Positions 53,413 to 61,997 of a stretch of DNA of 64,000 nt are shown piece by piece. The translations under genes and the position numbers were made by a program. Within the stretch, counting starts at the first letter, position 1. Each line of letters starts with the position of its first letter. Below the pieces are notes generated by a model. That model saw only the letters and a program-made list of their open reading frames with translations, had not been told where the DNA came from and searched no databases. This DNA is from Bacillus sp. FJAT-26390. Lineage in GTDB: Bacteria > Bacillota > Bacilli > Paenibacillales > Paenibacillaceae. The stretch is from positions 744,001 to 808,000 of the forward strand of contig NZ_MAQX01000001.1 of the NCBI RefSeq assembly GCF_001682865.1, in the 5' to 3' direction.

Positions 53413-53997
53413 ATGAAAAGCATTAAGCGTTGGACCGGAATATGGCTCGTTGCAGCTGTATTTGCCGCCAGCATGCTGTTTTTTCCAAACGATGCTTCAG
53501 CATGCTCTTGTGTACGTCCAGATTCGATTGAAGAGGCCAAAAACAAAAGCGACGCCGTATTTGAAGGAACGGCCAAATCAGTAAAACCTTCCTCAATAGC
53601 CTTGTTCCGCTCGTCAGCGAAAGCGGTGAAAGCAAGCTTTCAAGTCAACGAAGTGTGGAAGGGACATGTAACGCCAACGATCGAAGTGTTAACAGCTAGC
53701 GGCAGTGACACATGCGGCTTTGTATTCCAGGAAGGCGAGCGTTATTTGGTCTACGCCGCTGCAACTGGAAAGTCGATGGAAGTGAGCCTTTGCAGCGGCA
53801 CGATGCTGCACAGCAAAGCGAATGAGCATATCACTTGGCTAGGCAGCGGTTCATTGCCGCCGCAGCCAGGTTCAGACTTGCAGCAACAGGAGCAGTCATC
53901 GCCTTGGAAGCTCTATCTTGTAATCGGAGGGCTTGCCGCGATCCTAGTCGGGTACGTTTATTATCGGAAGCAAAAAAGGCCTAAATCAAGAACATAG
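53413..53997 (+). CDS. Secreted/membrane-anchored TIMP (NTR)-like protein
   Basis: This 194-residue protein has a signal peptide ending about residue 30 (ASMLFFPNDASA), directly followed by CSCVRPDSIEEAKNKSD. A CxC at the mature N-terminus is the mark of netrin/TIMP-fold proteins. Further cysteines in SDTCGFVF and VSLCSG fit two disulfides. A Gln/Ser/Pro-rich linker and a C-terminal membrane helix (LYLVIGGLAAILVGYVYY) with a basic tail anchor it to the cell. Bacterial TIMP-family proteins are of unknown role, and protease inhibition is only an analogy. Its end overlaps the convergent permease gene by 17 bases. Confidence 0.78.
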   Translation: MKSIKRWTGIWLVAAVFAASMLFFPNDASACSCVRPDSIEEAKNKSDAVFEGTAKSVKPSSIALFRSSAKAVKASFQVNEVWKGHVTPTIEVLTASGSDTCGFVFQEGERYLVYAAATGKSMEVSLCSGTMLHSKANEHITWLGSGSLPPQPGSDLQQQEQSSPWKLYLVIGGLAAILVGYVYYRKQKRPKSRT

Positions 53998-55393
53998 CGA
54001 CGATCGTCGTCACCGTAAGTCCAATAAGCACTGGCTTCAAATTGCGGCGCGCGAGCTCGAAAGGATCTACTCCGCAAATTGCCGCTGCCGGAATAAGCGC
54101 CCAAGGGATAATGGTGCCGCCGCCTACCCAAATGGCCGCAACCTGCCCAAGAGCGGTTAAAGTAGCTAAGCCTGATCCGATGGCATGCCCGAATAGCTGA
54201 GCGATAGAGCCCGCCAGCGATATGCCGGAGAAGCCGGAGCCGTCAAGGCCGGTGACAGCGCCTACGATTGTTAAGGTGATGGAGCCGACGACACCGTTTA
54301 CCGGTACGACATGAGCAAGGGCGAGACCTAAATCATTGACGATACCATGGGAAGCTTCGGGCAGCTTCTCGCCGAACATTGCGATAAATCCCGAGTCGCC
54401 CAAATAAAAGAATGCCGCAATCGGAATGACGGGGCCAAACACTTTAAAGCCGAATAGGAAACCTTCTATCAAGTAACTGGTCGTTTTCTCGAAGCCTTTG
54501 CCTTTGTGGGTCATCATCGTAATCAGAAGCATGATTAAAATAGCGGTTCCGCCAATCAGAGCGGTTGCATCACCGCCTTGAAGATTTAGCATGAACATGG
54601 CAAGCACATCTAGCGCGAACAGGACGGGAATAATGGCAGCTAGCAGCCGTTTGGTTCCCAATGACAAGGCATTGCGGTCGGACTCTTCACTGCTGTCTGA
54701 GACACCTGTTTTCACATCCGCCGCCGCAATCAGCCCATCACGCCACGTTCCTAGCTTTTGATCCCGCCGCATAAACCAGAAAGCGGCTACCGTCGTAACG
54801 GCGCCCATTACAATGACTAGTGGAATACTGGCTTGCATGACCGAGCTGACAGGTATGCCAGCGGCATCCGCTGTAAGCTTTGGCGCTCCTTGAATAATAT
54901 AATCGCCCGATAGGGCAATGCCGTGACCGAACAAGTTCATTGCTACCGCGGCTCCAAGCGCAGGCAAGCCGACTCTAATGGCAACGGGCAGCAGTACGGC
55001 ACCAATGAGGGCAACCGCCGGAGAAGGCCAGAAAAAGAACGAGGTGACCATCATAATGAGCCCTATTCCCCAGAAGGCAAGCGTAGGCGTACGGAGGAAA
55101 CGGGTGAAGGGTGATATCATAATTTCGTTTATGCCGGTCCGAATGAGCACGCGGCTCATGGCAACGATGATCGATATGATTAAGATTGTGCCTAGCAATT
55201 CTTTTATGGCAAAAATAAAGCTGTTAAAAATGCCGCTTACAGAACCGCTTGCCGACGTGGTTGCAAGTATGCCGATGCCTAAAATCCCCGCAATACAAAT
55301 AAGCGTAGTATCGCGCCGCATCAGCATAAATCCAATAATGGCGATGATAAAGCCTAAATAAACCCAGTGAAGCGCCGATAGTTGAATAACCAT
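53981..55393 (-). CDS. Ion-transporter-superfamily permease of unknown substrate
   Basis: This 470-residue protein has about 11-12 membrane helices in two halves. Each half has a re-entrant glycine/proline-rich loop (SFFFWPSPAVALIGAVLLPV; VVPVNGVVGSITLTIVGAVT), as in DcuC/GntP/CitM-type carriers. AAGGAGATGATC before ATG 55393 is a very strong ribosome site; upstream in-frame starts are unlikely. Substrates in this group are organic acids or sugar acids, and nothing nearby points to one. Confidence 0.75.
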   Translation of the reverse strand: MVIQLSALHWVYLGFIIAIIGFMLMRRDTTLICIAGILGIGILATTSASGSVSGIFNSFIFAIKELLGTILIISIIVAMSRVLIRTGINEIMISPFTRFLRTPTLAFWGIGLIMMVTSFFFWPSPAVALIGAVLLPVAIRVGLPALGAAVAMNLFGHGIALSGDYIIQGAPKLTADAAGIPVSSVMQASIPLVIVMGAVTTVAAFWFMRRDQKLGTWRDGLIAAADVKTGVSDSSEESDRNALSLGTKRLLAAIIPVLFALDVLAMFMLNLQGGDATALIGGTAILIMLLITMMTHKGKGFEKTTSYLIEGFLFGFKVFGPVIPIAAFFYLGDSGFIAMFGEKLPEASHGIVNDLGLALAHVVPVNGVVGSITLTIVGAVTGLDGSGFSGISLAGSIAQLFGHAIGSGLATLTALGQVAAIWVGGGTIIPWALIPAAAICGVDPFELARRNLKPVLIGLTVTTIVAMFLI

Positions 55394-55517
55394 CCCGATC
55401 ATCTCCTTGTGACATACACGAAACCAGAATGAGCTCATTTCGTACTGTAATGTATGCATGAACAGGGATAGGCGTTCGCCCCCCCGGCGGCGCCGCCAGA
55501 TAATAAGGAGGGTTCGG

Positions 55518-55958
55518 ATGATAAAACGAAGCGTAACGCTGCTGATGCTCTCGATAATGCTTCTTACAGCCGGCTGTGGTATTATGAATGAAGTAGGCCA
55601 AACGGTAAATTTTGCAACAGAAACGACGGATTACTTACAATCGTTAACGGACTTCGGACAAGATATGAATGCACTTGCGGAGAAGGCGATGACTGACCTT
55701 GATGCAAGAACCGATTTGAAGGAGCGGCTGCTCGCTCTGAAGGAGCAGGTCGTGAATTATGAGGGGCTTCAGGTGCCAGACTACGCCAAGGATCTTCATC
55801 ATTCGATTGCCGAATACAATACGACGCTTCAGAAGGGACTCGATCAAGCTCTCACGAATATAGAGCAAGGAAGAGCCGTGTTTGAATCAACGGGTATTCC
55901 GGATACAATCAACAAAATTAACGAGCTGTTAAGCCAAATCAACCAGCTCACGCCGTAA
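55518..55958 (+). CDS. DUF6376-family lipoprotein
   Basis: This 146-residue lipoprotein has lipobox LTAGC (about residue 20) and a helical mature part: VGQTVNFATETTDYLQSLTD, LKERLLALKEQVVNYEGLQVPDYAKDLH (split here across two helices) and a final ELLSQINQL. This is the DUF6376 pattern of Bacillus and Paenibacillus. AAGGAGGG precedes ATG 55518. Divergent from the permease gene. Function unknown. Confidence 0.8.
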   Translation: MIKRSVTLLMLSIMLLTAGCGIMNEVGQTVNFATETTDYLQSLTDFGQDMNALAEKAMTDLDARTDLKERLLALKEQVVNYEGLQVPDYAKDLHHSIAEYNTTLQKGLDQALTNIEQGRAVFESTGIPDTINKINELLSQINQLTP

Positions 55959-55984
55959 CGAACAGATAGGAAGGAAGAATAGCA

Positions 55985-56260
55985 GTGATTAACATCAATG
56001 TATTAGAAGCATCCATGACGTATTCGAAGGAAGACGGCTACGTAGGCAAGGTTCATTTTGGAGTAGAAGGACATGTAAATGAATATGAAATCGCATTGCA
56101 CAGCAAGAAAGGCAAAGAGTGGGGTTATGGCTTGTTTTTCCTGCATGAATCAGGCAAAGAAGAACAACTGCTGGCTTTAGAGGATTTGCTTGAAGAGGAT
56201 GACGAGCTGTTTGACTTCCTCGTGGATACAGCCAAAGAAAAGCTAGTCAAAGACGAATAA
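55985..56260 (+). CDS. Small acidic protein of unknown function
   Basis: This 91-residue protein has an N-terminal beta-rich part (VGKVHFGVEGHVNEYEIALH) and an acidic C-terminal helix (LEDLLEEDDELFDFLVDTAK). GTG 55985 follows GGAAGGAAG at good distance. It sits 26 bases after the lipoprotein gene, so the two may be cotranscribed. I do not recognise a named family. Confidence 0.72.
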   Translation: MININVLEASMTYSKEDGYVGKVHFGVEGHVNEYEIALHSKKGKEWGYGLFFLHESGKEEQLLALEDLLEEDDELFDFLVDTAKEKLVKDE

Positions 56261-56272
56261 CATGCCCTAAGA

Positions 56273-56323
56273 AAAAAGCTCATGCTTGGACACCTTCGAG
56301 GTGAACAAGCATGAGCTTTTTTT
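56273..56323 (+). terminator. Rho-independent terminator, bidirectional
   Basis: AAAAAGCTCATGCTTG pairs with CAAGCATGAGCTTTTT around a loop that contains its own small hairpin (CACCTTCGAGGTG). T-runs occur on both strands, so it serves the small protein gene and the convergent SulP gene. Confidence 0.88.
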
Positions 56324-56327
56324 GAGC

Positions 56328-57779
56328 TTAATGGCCGCTTGAAGAGGTTAAGCCGAGCTTGCGGATAATGAGCTTGCTCTCTTCGTTAAGACCGATGAAC
56401 GTAACTTGCTTATTTAATTGCTCGTATTTGCTCTTGACCTTTGCAATGGCTGTCACAGCGGATTGGTCCCACACATGCGACCCGCTGAAATCAAGAGTGA
56501 CCTTGCTAGGGTCCTGTTGATAATCGAAAAGGGAAACGAAGCGGCTTGTCGTACCAAAAAACAACTGGCCGGCTATTTGGTACGTGCGAGCGTTTGGTTT
56601 GTCTGCAGCGATAGAAACGCGTATTTTTGCCATCTTCCCAACAAAAACGAATGCGCTCAGCACGACGCCGGCAAAAACGCCTTTGGACAAATCATGCGTG
56701 ATCAGCACGATCACGACCGTTACGACCATAATCAGCGCATCCGTGCGCGGTACTTTATGAATTTGATACACCGATTTCCAATCGAAGGTGCTGATGGCGA
56801 CCATAATCATAACGCCGACCAAAGCTGCCATCGGGATTTTGTTGACGACATCGCTTAAGACCATAATGAGAAAGAGCAGGAAGGAGCCGGCCACAAAAGT
56901 GGATAGCCTTGAACGGCCTCCGGATTTCGTGTTAATGACCGATTGTCCAATTAAAGCGCAGCCTGCCATTCCGCCAAAAAAGCCTGTTGCGATATTGGCG
57001 ATTCCTTGACCCCTCACTTCTTTATTTTTATTGCTGGACGTATCCGTCATTTCATCAAGCACCGAGGCCGTGAGCAGCGACTCCAAAATGCCGACGATCG
57101 ATAGAGAGAACGAGTACGGTAAAATGATCCATAACGTTTTGAACGAGAACAGCACATCAGGAATGTGAAACAAAGGCAATGTACTTTCGATTAAGCCTCT
57201 GTCGCCAACGGTTTTAAGATCGGCGCCTATCGCGACCGCAATGAGCGATACGATAATAATTGCTGCGAGCGGCGACGGGATGATCTTCGTGAACTTAGGA
57301 AGCGTATAGATGATGACAAGCGTCAACGCAACGAGCGCGTACATGATCCAGCTCGCCCCTACAAAATGAACGAGCTGCGTGGTGAAGATGAGAATGCCAA
57401 GCGCATTTACAAAGCCGAGCATAACGGATTGCGGCACGAACTGAATGAGCTGCCCCAGCTTTAGAACGCCCATCACATATTGCAGTACGCCAGCGAGTAT
57501 CGTAGCAGCAAACAGGTACTCGATGCCATGGTCTTTGACAAGCGATACCATGAGCAATGCCATCGCGCCTGTTGCGGCAGAAATCATTCCGGGCCTTCCG
57601 CCAACAATTGAGATAATGACGGCGATACAGAAGGATGCGTACAAGCCAACCATCGGACCTACGCCAACCATCAGCGAGAACGAGATCGATTCGGGAATGA
57701 GTGCCAAGGCAACCGTAATTCCAGCCAATACGTCGCCGCGCACGTTAGAAAACCATGATTTTTTTAGTTGTTCGAGCAA
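56328..57779 (-). CDS. SulP-family inorganic anion transporter with STAS domain
   Basis: This protein of about 483 residues has a SLC26/SulP membrane domain (GDVLAGITVALALIPESISF, GLYASFCIAVIISIVGGRPG, GFFGGMAGCALIGQSVIN) and a C-terminal STAS domain (about 400-475: VTLDFSGSHVWDQSAVTAIA). Relatives carry sulfate, bicarbonate or other anions. TTG 57779 is preferred because AAGGAGG lies nine bases upstream and the protein then begins before the first conserved segment; a TTG at 57884 would add 35 residues without a site. A link to sulfate supply for CysJI is possible but distant. Confidence 0.88.
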   Translation of the reverse strand: MLEQLKKSWFSNVRGDVLAGITVALALIPESISFSLMVGVGPMVGLYASFCIAVIISIVGGRPGMISAATGAMALLMVSLVKDHGIEYLFAATILAGVLQYVMGVLKLGQLIQFVPQSVMLGFVNALGILIFTTQLVHFVGASWIMYALVALTLVIIYTLPKFTKIIPSPLAAIIIVSLIAVAIGADLKTVGDRGLIESTLPLFHIPDVLFSFKTLWIILPYSFSLSIVGILESLLTASVLDEMTDTSSNKNKEVRGQGIANIATGFFGGMAGCALIGQSVINTKSGGRSRLSTFVAGSFLLFLIMVLSDVVNKIPMAALVGVMIMVAISTFDWKSVYQIHKVPRTDALIMVVTVVIVLITHDLSKGVFAGVVLSAFVFVGKMAKIRVSIAADKPNARTYQIAGQLFFGTTSRFVSLFDYQQDPSKVTLDFSGSHVWDQSAVTAIAKVKSKYEQLNKQVTFIGLNEESKLIIRKLGLTSSSGH

Positions 57780-58001
57780 AGCAAAGAAGCCTCCTTGGAT
57801 TGTTGTTTGAAAAGCTTTAGTTGATTTCGCTTGAATTGACGTTCCACTCTCAGGAAAGTCGGGGCCGATGCACACTGTGCACAATTATACAACAAATGAA
57901 GGTATGATATTTTAGGTCGGATGTCTAATTAAGCGCTTACATCATATTCTTTCATCCTCTATCGCTCGATAGCTTCTCTTTGGATAAGATGTTGAACTAA
58001 T

Positions 58002-58032
58002 CAAAAAGAACCATCGCGATTTGCGATGGCTC
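58002..58032 (-). terminator. Rho-independent terminator of the DedA gene
   Basis: Read on the minus strand, GAGCCATCGC-AAATC-GCGATGGTTC is followed by TTTTT, 15 bases after the DedA stop. Confidence 0.85.
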
Positions 58033-58046
58033 TTGATAAGGAGCGG

Positions 58047-58664
58047 CTACATCGGCCGTTCGATCTGATCCTTCTTGTTTTTGCCCTTCATGTACCTATA
58101 AGCGATATAGCCGACAACGACCGCCGCGAGAACGTATATGATCCACATGCCGTAGCGGTATATGTGATCGGAGAGATCCTGCACTTGATCTCCAACTACG
58201 GAACCGATAATGAAGTAGATGAGCGTCCAGACCAATGCTGATGGATATGCGAAAAGGATAAAACGTTTGTAGGGCATGCGGTTCATGCCCATCACATAAG
58301 GCGTGACATGTCTCAAGAAAGGAAGGCAAAGGCTGAGGCTGATTGCATATCCGCCGTAGCGTTCGCTAAGCTGTTCAGACTTCGCGACAAATTTTCCGAT
58401 ATTCTTTTTTCTTTTAAACCAATCGGACAGCTTGCTTCCCGCAAACCTTCCGATGCTGTATCCAAATGTCATCGCCGAGCAAATGCCGAGGAAGGTCATG
58501 ATAAAAGCGGGTATAGGCAATAAAATGCCGGATGCGCCTAATGCGCCTCCTGTCATTACAACTGCTTCGTTTGGAATGGGCAAACCGATCAAGCCCAAGC
58601 ATAAAACGAGAAAGAGTGCGAAATAACCAATCTCATCTATTATATTCAATAATAAGTCATACAT
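58047..58664 (-). CDS. DedA-family membrane protein
   Basis: This 205-residue membrane protein has the DedA/SNARE-associated layout: GLIGLPIPNEAVVMTGGALG (about 24-43), SAMTFGYSIGRFAGSKL, and CLPFLRHVTPYVMGMNRMP with the conserved arginine. DedA proteins include undecaprenyl-phosphate and phosphatidylethanolamine translocases. AAGGATG precedes ATG 58664. The C-terminal tail is basic. Confidence 0.88.
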   Translation of the reverse strand: MYDLLLNIIDEIGYFALFLVLCLGLIGLPIPNEAVVMTGGALGASGILLPIPAFIMTFLGICSAMTFGYSIGRFAGSKLSDWFKRKKNIGKFVAKSEQLSERYGGYAISLSLCLPFLRHVTPYVMGMNRMPYKRFILFAYPSALVWTLIYFIIGSVVGDQVQDLSDHIYRYGMWIIYVLAAVVVGYIAYRYMKGKNKKDQIERPM

Positions 58665-58793
58665 TAGCCAACATCCTTACTTTCCAAAAAATAGAATCTC
58701 GATTGAATCACATCAAATATGTTATCACATTCAAATCTGAAAGGATATCATTCATACGTATGACAAATGAGAAGGATTCAACTTTTACCATTC

Positions 58794-58811
58794 TGTAACA
58801 ACTTGGTTACA
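58794..58811 (+). promoter_or_regulatory. Perfect inverted repeat, possible operator
   Basis: TGTAAC-N6-GTTACA lies 57 bases before the small sigma-like gene and about 130 bases before the divergent DedA start. Such a dyad is typical of a dimeric repressor site; no cognate regulator is identified. Confidence 0.4.
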
Positions 58812-58867
58812 ACTAGCAGATACAATAGGGGAGTAGGTTTAATGCGTATGAAGGGGCGACTATTGTT

Positions 58868-59113
58868 ATGCTTGATTTCCAGAAAAAGGTTGAAATATTA
58901 AGGGGTTACGAATCATTATGTTATACGGTATGCGTTACCTTACTAATAGATGAACAAGCTGCTTGCAAAATGGCTGAGGAAACGCTGTGCCAGCTATTTA
59001 GCGATCAAGATTTTTGGCTGATGAATGAAACCGAAAGGCCGTCCTATATTTTGCGACTATGCAAACGAGGCTGCTTGCAGTGGACACGGGTCAATTTGCT
59101 GCAAACGTCATAA
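58868..59113 (+). CDS. Small protein resembling sigma-70 region 2
   Basis: This 81-residue protein reads YESLCYTVCVTLLIDEQAACKMAEETLCQLFSD in its first half (residues 14-46). The spacing recalls region 2 of ECF sigma factors (Y..LY.....L....A....Q..F..L). It lacks region 4 and the DNA-melting residues. Five cysteines are unusual for such a small cytoplasmic protein. AAGGGG lies 11 bases before ATG 58868. The sigma resemblance is weak, so treat function as unknown. Confidence 0.65.
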   Translation: MLDFQKKVEILRGYESLCYTVCVTLLIDEQAACKMAEETLCQLFSDQDFWLMNETERPSYILRLCKRGCLQWTRVNLLQTS

Positions 59114-59217
59114 TTTTGAATATATACGTTGATATTTCACGCTTACAGCGATCATAATAGAAAGGATCATAATAACTTATTTTATTCTTGCTCACAGAAT
59201 GACGGAAAGGATGAACA

Positions 59218-60621
59218 ATGAACGTAAATCAAACTCGCAAAAAAGTAACGATTGCCCTTTTTGTCGCTACATTCCTTGCCGCAATCGAGGGGACGATCGT
59301 CAGTACGGCAATGCCCAGCATTACGGGGGAGCTTCAGGGCATTCAGCAGTACAGCTGGATTATTTCAATCTATTTACTAGCTACAGTCATTACGACACCG
59401 ATATACGGCAAGTTATCCGACCTGTATGGACGCAAGAAGATGTTTATCGTAGGAGCGTTGATTTTTCTTGCAGGCTCGATGTTATCGGGCGTGGCGCAGA
59501 CGATGAATCAGCTCATATGGTTCCGTGCGCTGCAAGGTTTGGGAGCTGGCGCGCTTACGACGATACCCTATACGATTATCGGGGATTTATATCCATTCGA
59601 GCAGCGCGCGAAAGTACAAGGCTGGATGTCAAGCATTTGGGGCATCGCAGGCATCTCTGGTCCCTTGTTAGGCGGGCTATTGGTCGATTACATATCATGG
59701 CGAGCAATCTTTTACATGAATCTTCCGTTTGGCATCGTGGCAATTTATTTGTTGTCGACATCGCTGCGGGAGAAGCTTGAGAAGAAGAAAAAACATATTG
59801 ATTACCCCGGCATTATTACTTTCACGATTGCCATGTTCAGCTTGCTCTATGCGATGACGCTCGTTCGCGAAAGCGAGGCAGGGAGCGGCTCTGCTTGGAC
59901 GATTGGCTTGCTGATCATAGTCTCCATCTTGTTTTTTGCTTTGTTTGCCCGGATTGAGATGCGCTCACCGGAACCGATCATTCCGTTTAAGCTATTTCGA
60001 AATCGGATTATCAGCATGGCGAATTTGGACAGCTTTTTGCTATGTGTCATCAATGTTGTCGTTATATTTTACTTGCCATTGTGGATACAAGGCGTATACG
60101 GCAAACCGGCTACTTATTCAGGGCTTGCCATGATACCGCTTTCGGTTGCTTGGCCGCTTGGCTCGATTTTGGCTGGCAATTGGATTTCCAAAAAAGGGCT
60201 GCGCTTTATCGGCGTTGTTGGGGCTTTCTTCCTGCTCGCCAGCAGCATCGGCTTCGCATTTATGACGGCCTCGACTCCGATTGTCTTGTTTATCGTTTAT
60301 ACGTTCTCGGCGGGTCTATCGTTCGGCTTGTCATTGACCTCCTTGACCGTTGCTGTATCGTCAGCTGTAGGCTGGGAGCTTCGCGGCTCGGCTGTTGCCA
60401 GCAATAACTTTATTCGCACGCTTGGGCAGACGATCGGCATTACCGTTTTTGGTTTGCTTCTGCATACTGGGCAAGCCGATTCGATCGAACCATCGGTTCT
60501 CGCAGGAAGCTTGCATACGATCTTCGTCTGGGTAGCCGTTCTATCGGTATTTGTTGTGTTTGTCTCCCTTGGTCTGCCAAAGCTCAAACAGTCTGAACAG
60601 CAGCAAAGAAATGCATCGTAG
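59218..60621 (+). CDS. DHA2-family (14-helix) MFS multidrug exporter
   Basis: This 467-residue protein has about 14 membrane helices. Family motifs are FLAAIEGTIVSTAMPSITGE (about 19-38), GKLSDLYGRKKMFIVG (motif A, about 64-79), WFRALQGLGAGALTTIPYTI (about 101-120) and GIAGISGPLLGGLLVD (motif C). It should export cationic or amphipathic compounds by proton antiport. AAAGGATGAACA precedes ATG 59218. It runs 17 bases before the broken serine hydrolase gene, so the two were probably cotranscribed. Confidence 0.9.
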   Translation: MNVNQTRKKVTIALFVATFLAAIEGTIVSTAMPSITGELQGIQQYSWIISIYLLATVITTPIYGKLSDLYGRKKMFIVGALIFLAGSMLSGVAQTMNQLIWFRALQGLGAGALTTIPYTIIGDLYPFEQRAKVQGWMSSIWGIAGISGPLLGGLLVDYISWRAIFYMNLPFGIVAIYLLSTSLREKLEKKKKHIDYPGIITFTIAMFSLLYAMTLVRESEAGSGSAWTIGLLIIVSILFFALFARIEMRSPEPIIPFKLFRNRIISMANLDSFLLCVINVVVIFYLPLWIQGVYGKPATYSGLAMIPLSVAWPLGSILAGNWISKKGLRFIGVVGAFFLLASSIGFAFMTASTPIVLFIVYTFSAGLSFGLSLTSLTVAVSSAVGWELRGSAVASNNFIRTLGQTIGITVFGLLLHTGQADSIEPSVLAGSLHTIFVWVAVLSVFVVFVSLGLPKLKQSEQQQRNAS

Positions 60622-60638
60622 AAAGGTCGATTACAGCT

Positions 60639-61592
60639 ATGAATTCGATCGATTTGGAAGGTTACCGCAAGCAGCTTTCGGAGTGGAAAATGAAGACGGT
60701 TATCGTGTTAAAAGGCGAGCGGCTTCTGGGCGAATGGTATGAGAGCGGCAAGGATTCGATGGGTCCGCTCTATTCCTGCACCAAAAGCATTTTATCGGCG
60801 TTAATCGGTATTGCCATCGATAAGGGTTTCATAGCGAGCGTGGATGAGCCGATAACGGATTTTTTGGAGCATCCTCCCGAAATTAGCGGTGCGCTGAGCC
60901 AAGTAACAATTAAGCATCTTTTGACGATGACGCCTGGATTCGACTGGCCGGACTTTGATAAGCCTTATAAAGCTTTCAAGGAAGCTAAGGACCCGATCAG
61001 ATTCGTCTTCGAGCAGCCGCTCATATCCGAGCCTGGGACTGCGTTTGCCTATAACTCAGGGGGGTCGCACCTGCTGTCGGCGATTTTGACCAAAGCGGTC
61101 GGCATGCCGGCGCTGTCGTTCGCCAAAGATTATTTGTTTGGCCCGCTTGGCTTCCATAGCGCTCGCTGGATGGAGAGAGGCGGCGTTAATGAAGGCGGGA
61201 CTGGACTCTCCTTGTATGGAAGGGATTTAGCAAGTATTGGCAGCCTATTCGCGCAAAAAGGTCGCTTTGACAACTAGCAGCTGCTGTCCGCAGATTGGGT
61301 AGAGAAATCGACCAAGCTTCATCATCGCGGCTTGATGCACTATGAGCCGCCGATTTATGGCGGATACGGCTATCATTGGTGGCATTCGCCTGAAAGCCAT
61401 AATGGGCGGTGCGAATGTTATTTTGCTTTTGGCCATGGCGGTCAATATTTGTTGATTGCCCCAGAGCAGGAGCTTGTCGTTGTCATCCGAAAGCAAGTGA
61501 CGAAGCGCAATGATGCGATATGGTCGAGACAGCTCTTGTTCGAGCATATTATACCTGCAAGCATGGCTAATAAGCAGCCAAGCCAAGCGTAA
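60639..61592 (+). pseudogene. Serine hydrolase (class C beta-lactamase-related), interrupted by an in-frame amber codon
   Basis: One continuous frame encodes a penicillin-binding-protein-like hydrolase, but codon 213 is TAG (61275-61277). Before it lie the SxxK nucleophile motif (SCTK, Ser46) and AYNSGGSHLL (Tyr138). After it, in the same frame, come SADWVEKSTKL, YGGYGYHWWH and FAFGHGGQYLL with the third motif HGG, ending at 61592. A truncated 212-residue product would lack the HGG strand and should be inactive. Total length without the stop would be 317, normal for the family. A sequencing error is possible. Confidence 0.8.
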
Positions 61593-61615
61593 AGTACGCC
61601 TAGCTTGAAAGTCGT

Positions 61616-61647
61616 AGGCATCGATCAATGATCGATGCCTTTTTTTG
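61616..61647 (+). terminator. Rho-independent terminator
   Basis: AGGCATCGATCA and TGATCGATGCCT form a near-perfect hairpin followed by seven T residues. Confidence 0.88.
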
Positions 61648-61997
61648 CGTATTCAATGTTATATATGTGTTAGGAATGGACAAAAAACAAGCTTTTGCAT
61701 ATAAATATTTCATGAAACGTCTTGCCTAACTTATCTTTCTGCATTATGATGTTAGATAAACTTACACATCGAAAGCGAAAGCGCGCATTTCCTTTCTGTT
61801 TGGCTGGATGGGCTTTCACTTGGTGAACAGATGCTTTAAGCGATTTGAGCGGAAAATCGGCGCATAAAGATAGATATGGAGCGTAGCTTTCGGGTAGTGC
61901 CATAAGTAATAGATCTTATGAATCCTTTTAAATATCAGAATATTTAGTTAATTAATGGGGCAATCAGAATGGATATATGCATGAGGGGGAGAGAGTT
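61648..61997 (+). other. Intergenic region before the deaminase-like gene, no gene found
   Basis: This is about 350 AT-rich bases. A 77-codon minus-strand frame (61670-61903) has no ribosome site or motif. I looked for purine, guanidine and cyclic-dinucleotide riboswitch patterns and did not see one. GAGGGGGAGAG near the end is the ribosome site for the next gene. Confidence 0.55.

Noticed and set aside
58868-59113. True ECF sigma factor
   Set aside because: Region 4 and promoter-melting residues are missing and the similarity is limited to spacing.
61670-61903. 77-codon minus-strand frame
   Set aside because: No ribosome site, no motif, AT-rich intergenic context.
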